A stretch of 64,000 bases of DNA from NCBI GenBank assembly GCA_963854835.1, contig OY978525.1:111427417-111491416 (forward strand), read 5' to 3'. The position numbers were made by a program, and so were the translations under genes. Shown here piece by piece: positions 23,218-34,299 of this stretch; position 1 is the first letter of the stretch; every line of letters starts with the position of its first letter. This stretch comes from Megamerina dolium (lineage: Eukaryota > Arthropoda > Insecta > Diptera > Megamerinidae). The notes under the pieces were generated by a model. That model made no database searches. It saw only the letters and a program-made list of their open reading frames with translations, and had not been told where the DNA came from.

Positions 23218-23888
23218 TGGGATACATGAGAGTTTATTCGTAATTCACTTCGAGTGGTGGACGATGTCGTGATTATGACAACCGGCGCGTACTTATCAAC
23301 TATAAGCGAAATCTTAGAAAGGACGTTGAGGAAACTAAGCACGTGGGACACAAGAAGTGGACTGAAAGTTAACCCAAACAAAACACAGATGATGGTATTC
23401 ACAACCAAAAATAAATACCTCTGTTTAGATCTCCTTCACTCAACGGAGTCGATATCCCACTATCTGAGAGAGCGACGTATCTAGGAGTGGTGCTCAATTG
23501 GAGAGATAACGTGGAAAAACGAGTGGAGAAGGCCTATATAGCTTACTACACTTGTAAAAGAATTATCAGCAGAAGCTGGTGTTTAAAATCCAAAATTGCA
23601 CTCTGAATGCATACTGCCATAGTAAGATCGATCGTAACATACGGGGCCTTGGTATGGTAGCCAGCATTAAGCAAACAGTATAATATCAGATGTTTGAATA
23701 GCATCCAGCGTGCAGCGTAAGCAGGAATAACAAGGGTAATGAAATAGTGCCCAGCTGAAGCACTGTACGTCATCCTGGATATATTTCCAATCGACATCCA
23801 AATACGACCAACTGTAGCGAACGCGGCAAACAGAATTAGAAAAGGTAACCTGTGGAACGCGAAGAATATTGGATATAAAAAAATCTCC

Positions 23889-25166
23889 TTACAGTCGGCT
23901 GGGGCCGACCAAACTATACCCTGCATATGTAGATTTATATATAAAAAGTTTACTCAAATATCCAACTTTTCTTTTATTTCCACTTTTCGAGAAACAATTT
24001 TTGCATATACTACTAATTTACACCCGAAATATGGTTGACTTTGACGAAGTAAAAGGATTTTAAGATAATTCCGAGGCTTAGTATGGGAGCTATATAAAAA
24101 GTGGGCGTGGCTTACCACTTTCTAGTAAATCCAATTAATTTTTCAATGTTAATCCACACCTTAAATTTGGTGTCCTACGTTGAATAGTTTCTAAGTTATG
24201 GTGGTTAACATTTTTGTTTAATTTCCTCAACTTTGTACGGGAGCCCCAATAAGAAGTGGGCGGGGTACGCTGATTTTTCGCCAGATTATTTCCGACTACG
24301 ATATTAATTTAAGTGTCAATTATGGTTATTCTAGACAGAAGATTGCCGAAGTTACAGCTGTTTCAATTTAAAATTTGTATGGGGGCTACGATAAACATTG
24401 GGCGTGGTGCACCCATTTTCTGTGAGCCTAGTTGCTCGTACAATACTAATCCACACCTTAAATCTCGTTATTCTACGCTGAATAGTTTGCAAGTTATAAC
24501 CGGTAACATTTTTTTTAATTTCCGCAACTTTGTATGGGAGACCCAAAAAGGAGTGTGAGTGGCACATTGATTTTCTGCCATATTATTTCCGACTACCGTG
24601 TTAATCTAAGTGTCAATTATGGTTATTCTAGACAGAAGATTGTAGAAGTTACAGCAGTTTCAATTTAAAAGAAGTACAGACACTTTGTATGGGAGCTACG
24701 CTAGAAAGTAGGCGTGGCTCATTCACTTTTGGTGAGGTTATATAGTAGTATAATATAACTCTATGTGCAAAATATTGTTATCCCAAGTGGTATATTGTGT
24801 GAGTTATAGCAAGTTAAAGATTTTGAAAATTTCGAGGTTAGTCGCTTTGAATGCTTGGTGTGGGCGTGGTTATTGACCGATCATGCCCAATATCAATCCC
24901 CTCCGTACCCTTGGATCATAGATTACTTATGCCAAATTTCATCGAAATAGCTCAATATTTACTCAAGTTATCGTGCGAACCAGCCAGGTGACAGACAGAC
25001 GGACGGACGGACGGACGGACGGACGGACATCGTTAAATCGAAAATTTAATCGACGCTGATCACGAATATATATCCATGTCTATATCTCCGGAGATTCCTT
25101 CAAGTGGACACAAACATCTGACCGAAATGAATATACCATGCATATTGCATTATGCAGGGTATAAAA
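23889..25166 (+). repeat. 1.3-kb modular repeat with terminal hairpins
   Basis: The left end carries the palindrome GTCGGCTGGGGCCGAC. The right end is a near-perfect hairpin, TATACCATGCATA/TTATGCAGGGTATA around a short loop (about 25131-25163). The left end also contains TATACCCTGCATA, the inverse of the right end. Internally, modules of about 150 bp recur, each ending in a GTATGGGAGC...GGGCGTGG motif (near 24100, 24255, 24399, 24550, 24710 and 24860). Pairs of modules form a clear ~298-bp duplication (24150/24449 and 24313/24611). A (GGAC)n tract lies at about 24993-25027. No protein is encoded. Class unknown. Confidence 0.85.
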
Positions 25167-25274
25167 ATCATAGAAAACCAAGGACAAACTGGCAAATCAT
25201 CAGATTACATCAGCCCAGAGTTGAACTTTCACAGAAAGTATGATGTAAAATTTCCCACGCGAAAGGATTGAAGA

Positions 25275-25754
25275 TTGGGCCTGGCTGACGAGGAGAATGC
25301 CACCAAGATCTACACTCATGGTTCAAAGATGAATGGCGGTATTGGTGCGGAGGTATACTCTAAAAATATCGAGGTATCAAAATCCTTCCGTCTGGGAGAT
25401 ACAGCTAGTATATTTCAGGCTGAAGCTCTCGGGATAAGAGAGGCTTGCAAGATACTAAACAATCAGATACATACATCATCGAAGGAGTGTATTTTGTCAG
25501 GTAGCCAATCGGCACTTCTGGCATTGATATCACCGATAACGAACTCAGTAATCATAAGACAATGTAAGGAAGAGCTCAACACACTAGCCCGCAAAATGGA
25601 CACCACTCTCGTCTGGGTACCTGGTCACAGGAACATAGCAGGAAACGAGAAAGCGGACGAAATGGCAAGAAGATGGGTAACAAACAGCGAACCCAAGTCG
25701 GTAACTGTTGGAAACCCCCTTAGCTTAAAGAGAGCTCTATCTACAGTCTCTTAA
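25275..25754 (+). pseudogene. RNase H domain of the LINE, active site lost
   Basis: A 159-residue open frame with the RNase H layout. The first catalytic aspartate is histidine (IYTHGSKM for YTDGS). The glutamate is kept (FQAEALGIREA). The aspartate of SDSQ is glycine (LSGSQSA). The last block is kept (WVPGHRNIAGNEKADEMAR). Two of four metal-binding residues are therefore lost. A stop precedes the frame where KDW of the original became KD-stop (about 25269). Confidence 0.8.
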
Positions 25755-26140
25755 GCAGGCAGAAACCAGGTGGTCAAGAACTGGCGCCTGTAAAATAGCA
25801 AAAGCAACTTGTCCTAAATACGATAAGTATTTATTACCGATCACTGGCCGATAGGAGACCACGCAGAGAAAATAGGATGGCCCTACAATGACAGATGCCG
25901 AAACTACAAACTAGAGGGATCCAAAATACGGTTTTCCACTATCTATGTGAGTGCCCAAGTCTGGGGCCTCTACGACATAGAACTCTAGAAAAATTCGTAA
26001 CAGATAGCCTAAATGAAATTGCTGAAAACAAAATAGACAACATTCTCATAGGCCTCACTTCAATGGTTCCAGGAGTGGTGTAGCAAAATGGTGCTTTTCT
26101 ATGTGCTAATTGAGTCTCGGTTTCTGTCTACCGAGCACCA

Positions 26141-26539
26141 GAATATATATTTTAATTAATATCCACTAACATCAACCAACTATCTATAGAATACATATTT
26201 GAAAACCGCAATCATATACAAAAACAAATTAATTACAATTACAATTACTCTCTATCCACCACAAATTGTAACCACTGATGAATGTCACAACCACTTAGTA
26301 AATATTTAAACCAACAATAACTTGAAGTATCTACTCCGTATATAGTACTATGTACTTAGCTTGTATCATACATACATATGTATGTATGTATGTAAACAAA
26401 TGATCAGATCAACGATCAGTAATAACACTCGTCGCCCGCAAAAATGACAATTAAATTGAAATCACTAAAATCAACACAATCATTTAAGCTTCTCTGATTA
26501 TTGTTGACTGATATCAATTTACCACTTCACAACTTCGCA
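26141..26539. other. AT-rich spacer
   Basis: Nothing recognised apart from a (CATA/TGTA)n palindromic microsatellite near 26367-26394. Confidence 0.45.
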
Positions 26540-26559
26540 TTTCATTTGTGGTTGAATTA

Positions 26560-26591
<32 letters not shown>

Positions 26592-27760
26592 GCAGCAGCA
26601 GCGACGATGGTGACAAGGATGACGAAAATAATAACAACAACAACAATACTCGACCACGATGAAGATGCGTTGAGTACATGCGTTGAGTACGAGAACAATG
26701 ATGGCAACAACAAAAAAAAAATGTCAAAACGCGTGACCAATGTCATGTCGACGTTGACATGACAACTGCAATAACAACAACAACAACAACAACAACAGCA
26801 CATGGCAAATACAGCAGCAGCAACAGCGATGGTAGTAACAATAAAGCGCTCATCTGCAACATAAATATACACAAGTTGACAGACAACGACGACAACGACG
26901 ATGACGACGACGATGACGACAACAACGACGAGGACGACGCGACAACAGAAGAAACTTGTCAACAACATCGACAGTGGGTAGTAAAAAAAAAAAACAAAAA
27001 GACAGACAAACAGAAAGAGAAAGAGAGTGAGAGAGTGACAATACGGAAGAAGAAGTTTGCGCATGGGAGAGGAAGAGTTGAGAAGGACGATTGAATGTAG
27101 CGTATAGAAATGTCATATTGCATTGCAATTTACAAAGGAAATTCGATCATGCAACAAAGAAGTGTGGAAAAGAAATCAACAACAATAATAATAATAATAA
27201 TAATAACAACAACAACAACAACAACAACAACATAGCCAACAATGCCACGCATCAACGCACCACACCACACCACACCACACTATCACCATCACATGATGAG
27301 GTTGAGAAAAGAGGTTGTTGGTATGTATCATTTGATTGCCTCCCCAATCCACATCAACATACTCGTTCTGGTCGTATATCGTAAGAAGCTTAAGCGGCTA
27401 TTGCGGTGGCGTTGTGTCGGCAATTGTTAACAAACGAATAATAACAACAACACTAACAACACTAACAACAACAACAACAACAACAACAGCTACCAGGCAA
27501 ATCAAACAGACAAACCAACTAAGCGAACAAATAATGTGATGATGGTGATGATGTTGTTGGATCTGACTGCGGCGCTATGATGTTAACACACACACACACA
27601 CACACACACAACATAAACATATACACACACGTAACAAGCACACAGATGCTACAGTAGCAAAAGTGACAAAACAGAAACAAAATGTCATAATTGATAGCGA
27701 CAGTATGGTGTGACATGATGCTGCTGCTGCTGATGCTGCTGATGCTGCTGCTGGTACTTA
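26540..27760. repeat. Triplet-repeat-rich block (CAA, CAG, GAC, AAT, CTG)
   Basis: Dense trinucleotide tracts occur at 26561-26602 (CAA then CAG), 26772-26830, 26885-26940 (GAC/GAT), 27178-27232 (AAT then AAC), 27440-27488 (CAA) and 27718-27752 (CTG). A (CA)n tract lies at about 27587-27610. Open frames on both strands here code for poly-N, poly-D, poly-V or poly-C runs and are consequences of the repeats. No gene is called. Confidence 0.85.
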
Positions 27761-28360
27761 ATGCAGTGTCTTAATGTTGAAATTGAAACAAATACATCCC
27801 AACATACATACATACATTTGTATGTATGTATGTATGCATGAATATGTGTCTATGGAAGAAAATGTTTATATACATTGTGTTTATAGTGAATGTGAATGAT
27901 GCTAATGTTTTTTTTTTTTTTTTGGGATAATGTTGCATTCAATCTACCGCAGTTGTTGTTGTTGTTGTTTCAGATGTGGTAAGTTAATATGTTAAATCGG
28001 ATTAAGTTTGATTGAAATGTTTATATTATGCATTTAAATATGCATACATTTAGAGATACGTTTACTTTGTCGCTTAAGTTGATATGCAAATAAGTTATAT
28101 GCATATTCTCTTTTTTAGTTAATATTAAAGACGAATTTCTATATAAGAGCATTTAGAACATCATTAGAAATACCATTTTTGGCATTTGTGTCATTTTTAC
28201 CATTTGTGTCAATACTATATTAAAAACAAAGTTATAAACAACCAAAAAAAAAAATTGCTATTCCACAAATTTGGTACTACAGAGTTTATAAAAGTCTCAA
28301 GTAATGTACATAATATGTAGCAGAATAGAATTTAGCTTATTTTTGAAACATATCATCGAA
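27761..28360. other. AT-rich spacer
   Basis: Contains a CATA/TGTA palindromic microsatellite near 27801-27838, a poly-T tract near 27908-27924 and a (GTT)n tract near 27954-27969. No gene. Confidence 0.45.
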
Positions 28361-28362
28361 TA

Positions 28363-28730
28363 TGGGTGCCGTGGCTCAGTGGTTAATGTGTTGGCCTTCT
28401 GATCTGTAGGTCGTGGTTCCATCCCCGGCTCATGCATAACAAATTAAATATCGAAAAGATTTTTCTTTCGAACGGAACCCACCTGTTGGCAAGCAATTGG
28501 CATTTCTTTCGACAGTAACAACTTGCCATGAAAAAGCTTTTTAAAGAACTCTGTGACAAAGCTCAGAAAAAGTGATGTTACAAGTGTTCTGCCGTACGGA
28601 ACCGGTTAAAATAAGTAGGTCCCTTCTAATTCTGTCCAAAATTTAACACGCACAACAGTAATGGAAGAGAAGCTCGGCCAATGAGCCCTTCGGGACTTTA
28701 AGTGCCACATATTTATTTTTTATTTATTTT
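28363..28730 (+). repeat. SINE, tail variant A, full length
   Basis: Plus-strand copy with A box (GGCTCAGTGG), B-box-like GGTTCCATCCC, body and ATTTATTTTTTATTTATTT tail. Flanks ATCGAATAT and AATCGATAT could be an imperfect target duplication. Confidence 0.88.
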
Positions 28731-28831
28731 ATAATCGATATATAACTAATTGCATACAAGAAGCTGCATGGGAATCCACCCTGGCTCCGAAACGTTACAA
28801 CCAAAGATACATACATCACAATGGGCTTATA

Positions 28832-29978
28832 AATGGGTTATCCATTTTGCGGTTTCAAAAGTAAATGTAAATAAAACACATATAAAATATTTTTTATCAT
28901 GATATTTCTTTTTTATTATAAAGTTTGAACGTTGACATTATGTAGTGTGAAATACTACATCATTTAAATGACCACCACGCGAATTGTTGCAAGCATCGAT
29001 TCTTTTGAGGTAATTTTCGACCACTTTTTGACACATATTGGGCGGTATCTCAGCCAGCGGTATCTTGCAATAAAGCCATATTCGCTCGAGTTGTGTGGCA
29101 TGTGGCACCGTCTTGTTGAAACCACATATTCTCTAAGTCGTATTCTTCAATAGCAGGCAAAAAAAATCGGTTATCATATGACCATAACGCTCCGAATTGA
29201 CGGTGACAGTTGTTCCATCGTCGTTTTCGAAGAAGTAAGGTCCAATCACACCTCAGGACCAAAGAGCGCACCAAGCAGTGACTTTTTGTGGATGTAGTGG
29301 CCTCTCTTCAATTACTTGAGGATTCTCAGAAACCCAAATACGACAATTTTGTTTGTTAACATACCCACCGAGTGAGAAATGTGCTTCGTCGCTAAAGAAA
29401 ATTTTGTTCGAAAAATCGCCGTCCACCGCCTGTTGTTCAAGCACCCATTCGACGTATCTACGACGTTGTGAATGGTCAGCTGGCTTCAGTTGTTGTGTGA
29501 GCTGGATTTTATATGGATGTAGGTGTAGATCCAAATGCAAAATACGTCATAATGTGCCGTAAGACAGTCCTAATTCCTGAGAACGACGAGGAATCGACAC
29601 ATTCGGGTCTTCGGCAACACTTTCACTTACAGCAGCGATATTTTCGGTGGTACGAGCGAAACGATGATGCACAGGCCTTACAATATCTGTAAGCGATCCA
29701 GTCTCTTCATATTTCTTCACAATTTTGCCAATTGCTTGCGTAGTTGGACGATTATGTAAACCATAATCTCCTCTTAAAGCACGATATGTGGCTGTGGCAG
29801 AATCACCATTTTTGTAGTAGGTTTTTACAATTTTAATGCGTTGTGCGATAGTTAAGCGATCCATTTTCGCAAATGTCAGACTTTGAACTGAAAAAGAAAG
29901 AAATTGTTTTAACAACTCAGTTTGACAGATGTCGAATTCTAGCCCTATACTTTTGAAACCGCGAAATGGATAACCCTT
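28832..29978 (-). mobile_element. DD41D (rosa-type) mariner with internal deletion
   Basis: Ends are GGGTTATCCATTTTGCGG at the left and its inverse near 29978, both beside TA. Compared with the 1310-bp copy at 43.2 kb it lacks about 163 bp around 29057, so it is 1147 bp. The left end has an extra T near 28834. Confidence 0.92.
28938..29864 (-). pseudogene. DD41D mariner transposase, deleted and nonsense-mutated
   Basis: Starts at the MDRLTIAQRI methionine (29862-29864). A TGG-to-TGA stop after LSYGTL ends the first frame (29547). The next frame (29253-29540) holds the FFSDEAHFS block and ends at a stop after CALWS (GGA to TGA). The third (29050-29274) holds WFQQDGATCHTT, the second catalytic aspartate. 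The internal deletion removes the third catalytic region (CDLTPL...). The copy is dead but close in sequence to its neighbours at 0 and 43 kb. Confidence 0.88.
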
Positions 29979-30179
29979 TATTTCAACGAATCATCATCAT
30001 CAACCATGAAATTACTATATTCAAACGCATCGTTGAATAATCTAATTACCAACAAATGTATACAATTATATATTGATGTACAATTTAATTCGGTGCGTTT
30101 TCAAAAGATGACTCTGGCTGTCATATGTGCTTGACATAAACAGCTGATTTTTGCATTGTTGGAAAGGTGTGACATTTGT

Positions 30180-31495
30180 CAATCAAATAAATAAATAAAG
30201 AGCATTTGTGGGAAGTTTTAATTTTCTTTTTTAATTGGAAGAGAGTGCAGCTGAAGTGTATCGATTGCTTGTTAAAGTTTATGTTGAATCTGCTCTAACA
30301 GACAAATAATACAGAGAGTGGTTTCGATGCTTCAAAGAATTGAAGAATTTACTGAGTGAAGACTCGTGTCAAACGCAAAAAAATCTTGCATAATCGTTGA
30401 GAGTCACTCAGCAAGCCATTTCAAAACTCCTGAAAACCTTGGGAATAAAATTCAAAAGCAATGACGTTGGGTGCCATACGAATTGAAATCAAGAGATGCT
30501 GAACGCCATTTTTTCACATCAGAACTGGCGCCTATAAAATAGCAAAAGCAACTTGGCCTAAATACGATAAGTCAAGAACCGACGAATTGGTAAGAAAGAA
30601 AAGAACAGATATCTTCAGTATCACCTCCACTATTACCGGTCACTGGCCGATAGGGGACCATGCAGAGAAAATATAATGGCCCTACAACGACAGATGCAAC
30701 TACAAACCCTACAACTGCAAACAAGAGGGATCCAAGGATACGGTTTTCCACTATCTATGTGAGTGCCCAAGTCTGGACGCTCTACGACATAGAATTCTAG
30801 GGAAATTCGTAATGGATAGCCTAAAATGAAATTGCTGGAAACAAAATAGACGACATTAGCAGGTTTATTAACGGATCAAGACGATTCGAATAGACCTCAC
30901 TTCAGTGGTTCCAGGAGTGGTGTAGCAAAATGGCGCTTTTCTATGTGCTAATTGAGTCTCGGTTTCTGTCTACCGAGCAGCACTTAAACCAATCAACTAA
31001 CCAACGATAATCCCAAGCGCAGAAAAGCTAAAACATGAGTTAAACCCGGACCAGCCCAATATTCATAGTTCGAAGGTAATTCTGTGTACCTCGTGCGATA
31101 AACTGGGTGTGGTGTATTATGAGCTGCTGCAACCTAATAAAACAATCACAGGGTATCGCTATCGACATTAATTGATGCGTTTGAGCAAAGCAGAGACACG
31201 ACAAAGTGATCTTACAGCATAACAACGCTCGATCACATGTTACACAATCGGTCAAAATATATTCAAATATATTCAAATATATTCATTGTTCCTTCCGACT
31301 ACTACTTGTTCGATGGTCGATGGCTTATCTGGCTTATCTGAGCAGCACTTTTATTCCTTCGAAGGTGTCAAGGATTGGGTCGATTCGTGGATAACATCAA
31401 AAGACGTTTCGTTTTTTCAAGGTGGTATACGAAAATTACCAGAAAGATGGAAAAAAGTAGTGGCTAACGATGGACAATACTTTCAATAATGTGGA
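30180..31495 (+). mobile_element. Mauritiana-type mariner relic split by a LINE tail
   Basis: The 5' part (about 30235-30515) encodes EVYRLLVKVYVESALTDK, REWFRCFKELK, a LLSEDSCQTQ segment and VTQQAISKLLKTLGIK, typical of Mos1-like transposases. The C-terminal part (31035-31489) includes DKVILQHNNARSHVTQSVK, where the second catalytic aspartate is asparagine, and ends GGIRKLPERWKKVVANDGQY. About 510 bp of LINE sequence lies between them. Multiple stops are present. Confidence 0.8.
30516..31025 (+). mobile_element. 5'-truncated LINE tail inserted in a mariner
   Basis: Corresponds closely to the last part of the LINE at 23.2-26.1 kb: the segment with ITGHWPIGDHAE, the VFHYLCECPSL finger region and the 3' stem-loop at 30958-30977. 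It retains about 60 bp (near 30570-30640) that the 25.8-kb copy has lost. A 5'-truncated copy fits target-primed reverse transcription. Confidence 0.8.
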
Positions 31496-31634
31496 AATTC
31501 ATATTGATATTAGAAAAGACGCTTGAAATTAGCAAAAAACGGATCGAATTAAGTTGTACACGCCCTGAGTTACTAAATAATAATTACCACCCCAGAAAAA
31601 AAGCACTGCAAAAAACATTGCGATATTCATTTAT

Positions 31635-32339
31635 TTAATTTTTTTTTACTCCTTTTGTCTTAACCTCACCATGAACTTCAAAACGTACTTTCACCATATT
31701 ATTCTCTATAGCATTTGCCTTCGCCATAAATTTAAATGGCGGCATATGTGATGGTAAATAATTCACATCCAAATAAGCATTTTTTAAATAATATTCTTTG
31801 TGCTAAAAATAAAATTGTATTAAATTATCACAATCAGTGTGGTTTTCTTAGCAAGTAAGTGTTACATTACCTTCAATAGAGGACATCGTTTGGGTACATT
31901 GGAAATATTCCTATTTTGTAAATGTTGCAAAATTAAATTCTTTAAAAATCCTTTAGCACCATTTTCTAAAATTACACAAGCATTTGCTCGTGTATTTAAA
32001 ATTCGACCACCAAGAGCGGGATGAATAATATCAATTGTGCCATGTACATCAAGGGCATAGACATCAATATTTGGTATGACATAAATTGATACAGCTGATT
32101 GATTTCTGGATGCCTTCCCTATGCTACAATCGAATCGTTGTAGCTTCTCCGTAATATAATTGCATGTAATATTTGCAAAAATAATTTCAACATTACACTA
32201 AAAATGGATTAATGTTATTAATATTCATTGTCTAAATTGTATATTAATCTCTTACCGATGCTATTGAAATATGTGCGATGACAACGATCAGCATAGAAAT
32301 GAACAAAAGCGTTTTATTTAACATTTCCATCACAATCAT
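31635..32339 (-). CDS. DUF1091 family secreted protein, copy 2 (three exons)
   Basis: Minus-strand exons 32256-32339, 31871-32197 and 31635-31802 join in phase 0 to give 192 residues. Donors are GTAAGA and GTAATG; both acceptors are TAG. Exon 1 is a signal peptide (LLFISMLIVVIAHISIAS); a second ATG at 32330 is an alternative start. Exon 2 has the family cysteines (CNV, ITCNY, RFDC, NACVI, KRCPLLK) and exon 3 the VRFEVHGEV end. AATAAA follows the stop at once. Exon number, phase and the CPLLK junction match the gene at 1.5 kb, so the two are paralogues. Function is unknown; members are mostly small secreted proteins. Confidence 0.85.
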
Positions 32340-32721
32340 TACTTGAAAATGATGAAATATTTTGCCATCAAAATATTATGAGGCAGACATATCATTAAAA
32401 TACAATTAACAATTCAAATCCATTATTTTTTTGAAATGCCAAAATTGAGCGCGTGTTTGATTGAGCTTTTAAGTTGTTAATCATATTTATGGATTAGACT
32501 ACGTATGATATATAATTTGCTTAGTCGAATATCTTCATTAGATGTTCATCTAATAAACGAACACACCAAATTTAGCAATTTGCCAATCTTTTTGTAGTTA
32601 TAGTTTTCATGATTTACGTATGTCAATTTCAGTGTTTTTAATTGACCCTTGTAGAATTCGAAGAATTTTTTCACCACCACTATTAAACATCTTAAATTTG
32701 TACAGTACATGTAGTGACCTA

Positions 32722-33474
32722 CGAGGGTTGTCCCAAAACTACCCGACCTGGCATATGGATGGCGGCAGTAGTTAAAAAAAAAAAAAATTACTTTGGTGAA
32801 AAGTGGCAACCTTATAACAGATATCTTTTAAGTTTCAATGCGCCACATTGTTTAGTATTTCTTCTTTGGAGCCATCGAAAGTTAACGACCTCAATGAATT
32901 TGTAAACATGGTCACCATTATGTAATTCAATACTTTCATTTGAAAGGTCTTAGTCCAACAAATGTTGAAGCCGAACTAGATTCTACTCTGGGGGAGTCTG
33001 CTCCTTCGTTTACGACCATAAAATATTAGATGGCAGAGTTTAAACGAGGTCTTACAAGCTGCCAAAACGAACACCATAGTGGTCGACCAATTGAGGTGGC
33101 CACGACAGGAACTGTTGAGAAAATCCCCAAAATAGTGTTGGATGATCGCCGGCTAAAGGTGCATGAGCTAGGTGAAATTACAGGCATTTCAAAAAGTGCT
33201 TGCTATACATCGTATATTGACCGATAATTTGGAGATGAAAAAGCTGTGTGCAAGATGCAAGGTGCCGCGTTTGCTCACAATCGAACAAAAACAACGTCGT
33301 CCAGATGTTTCTATAGAGTATTTGGCGATGTTTCACAGTAATAAAGCTGAGTTTTTGAATCGATTCGTAACCATGGATGAGACCATGGATGAGACACTTC
33401 ACACCTGAGACAAAGGAGGGGAGAATCGTGTCCATAGAAAACGAAGACAGTTCCATCTGCAGGCAAGGTTATGA
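32722..33474 (+). mobile_element. DD34D mariner relic, 5' part (irritans-like)
   Basis: The left end CGAGGGTTGTCCCAAAACTA follows a TA at 32720-32721. The transposase pieces match the element at 47.7 kb: IEVATTGTVEKIPKIVLDDR, LKVHELGEITGISKSA, then RPDVSIEYLAMFHSNKAEFL and FVTMDET, with a small duplication of the last motif. Similarity to that family ends near 33474, where DD41D sequence starts. Confidence 0.8.
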
Positions 33475-34295
33475 CTTAGAAACGAACAACGCTTGCAGAT
33501 TATTGAATATTATTATCAAAATTTATGCTCGGTTAAGAAAGTGTGAAAATCGAAAATTTGTGTTCAGTGACGAAGCTCATTTCTAGTTGAATGGATGCGT
33601 GAACTACCAAAATTGCCATATTTGGTGTGAAGAGCAGCCAAAAGCATTGCAAGAACTACTAATGCATTCCAAAAAATACACTGTTTGATATGGATTATGG
33701 GCTTGGTGGCATCATTGGACCGTACTTTTTCAAAGACGATGAAGACAAGAAGGTTACTATGAATGACGAGCCCTACCGTGCGGTTATTATCAACTTTTTG
33801 TTAGCCAAAATGGAAGAGCTGAACTTGGCTGACATGTGATTTCACCAAGACGGTGCCACATGCCACACAGCACGCAAAACAATGGCCCCATTGAGAGGTG
33901 AGTTCGGTGAACATTTTATTTCACGTTTGGGACCGGTCAATTGGCCGCCTAGATTGTGCGATTTAACGCCTTTAGACTATTTTTTGTGAGGCTATGTTAA
34001 GGCTCATGTCTATAGCTACAAGCCCGCAACGGTTGATGCACTGAAAGCCAATATTGAAGATTTTATTCGTGCAATACCGGCCGATATGTTGGAGAAAGTA
34101 TGCCAAAATTGGACAAAGCGTATGAACCATTTGAGACGCAGCCGCGGTCAATATTTACATGAAATCATCTTTAAAAATTGAATTATATATATCGTTCTAT
34201 CGACTCAAATAAAGATTTCATATATTTCTTGAATTTTTATGTGTTTTTTCTTAAATCAAATCCGAATGCTTTTAAAAAAATACTCTGTACAACAG
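33475..34295 (+). mobile_element. DD41D mariner relic, 3' part
   Basis: Sequence from 33475 resembles the very start of a DD41D transposase, jumps to RKFVFSDEAHF with the first catalytic aspartate, and continues in shifting frames: FHQDGATCHTARKTM, NWPPRLCDLTPLDYFL and a C-terminal MLEKVCQNWTKRM. The distance between the second and third aspartates is 41 residues. The element ends around 34295 in a TTTTAAAAAAATACTCTGTA-type terminus. The central N-terminal part is deleted. It differs from the family at 0, 28.8 and 43.2 kb. Confidence 0.75.
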
Positions 34296-34299
34296 CGAT

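Larger units (their letters stand above)
23235..26140 (+). mobile_element. I/LOA/Jockey-type LINE, RT to 3' end, split by another repeat
   Basis: The RT part (23235-23888) contains DDVVIMTTGAYLSTISEILE, the end of the catalytic box, then a frame-shifted thumb region. The 1.3-kb repeat occupies 23889-25166. From 25167 the reading resumes with the RNase H domain (25275-25754) and a C-terminal CxxC-type region (25895-26083). A stem-loop with stem CTCGGT/ACCGAG lies in the 3' tail at 26116-26135 and is also found at 30958-30977. RT and RNase H are thus one element with an insertion between them. Confidence 0.8.

Noticed and set aside
26519..27128. Overlapping long open frames on both strands rich in V, C, S, D or N
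   Set aside because: They translate CAA/GAC/CAG microsatellites; composition changes with each frame and no domain is present.
27091..27384. Poly-asparagine frame suggestive of a prion-like protein
   Set aside because: The run of N is the AAT/AAC microsatellite at 27178-27232; no flanking coding signal or splice support.
29353..29562. Recurring frame MLTYPPSEKCASSLKKILFE on the plus strand (also at 43863 and 170)
   Set aside because: It is the antisense of the DD41D transposase and recurs only because the transposon copies are similar.
32714..32905. 63-codon frame over the mariner end at 32.72 kb
   Set aside because: It translates terminal repeat and leader sequence of the mariner; the transposase lies downstream in other frames.
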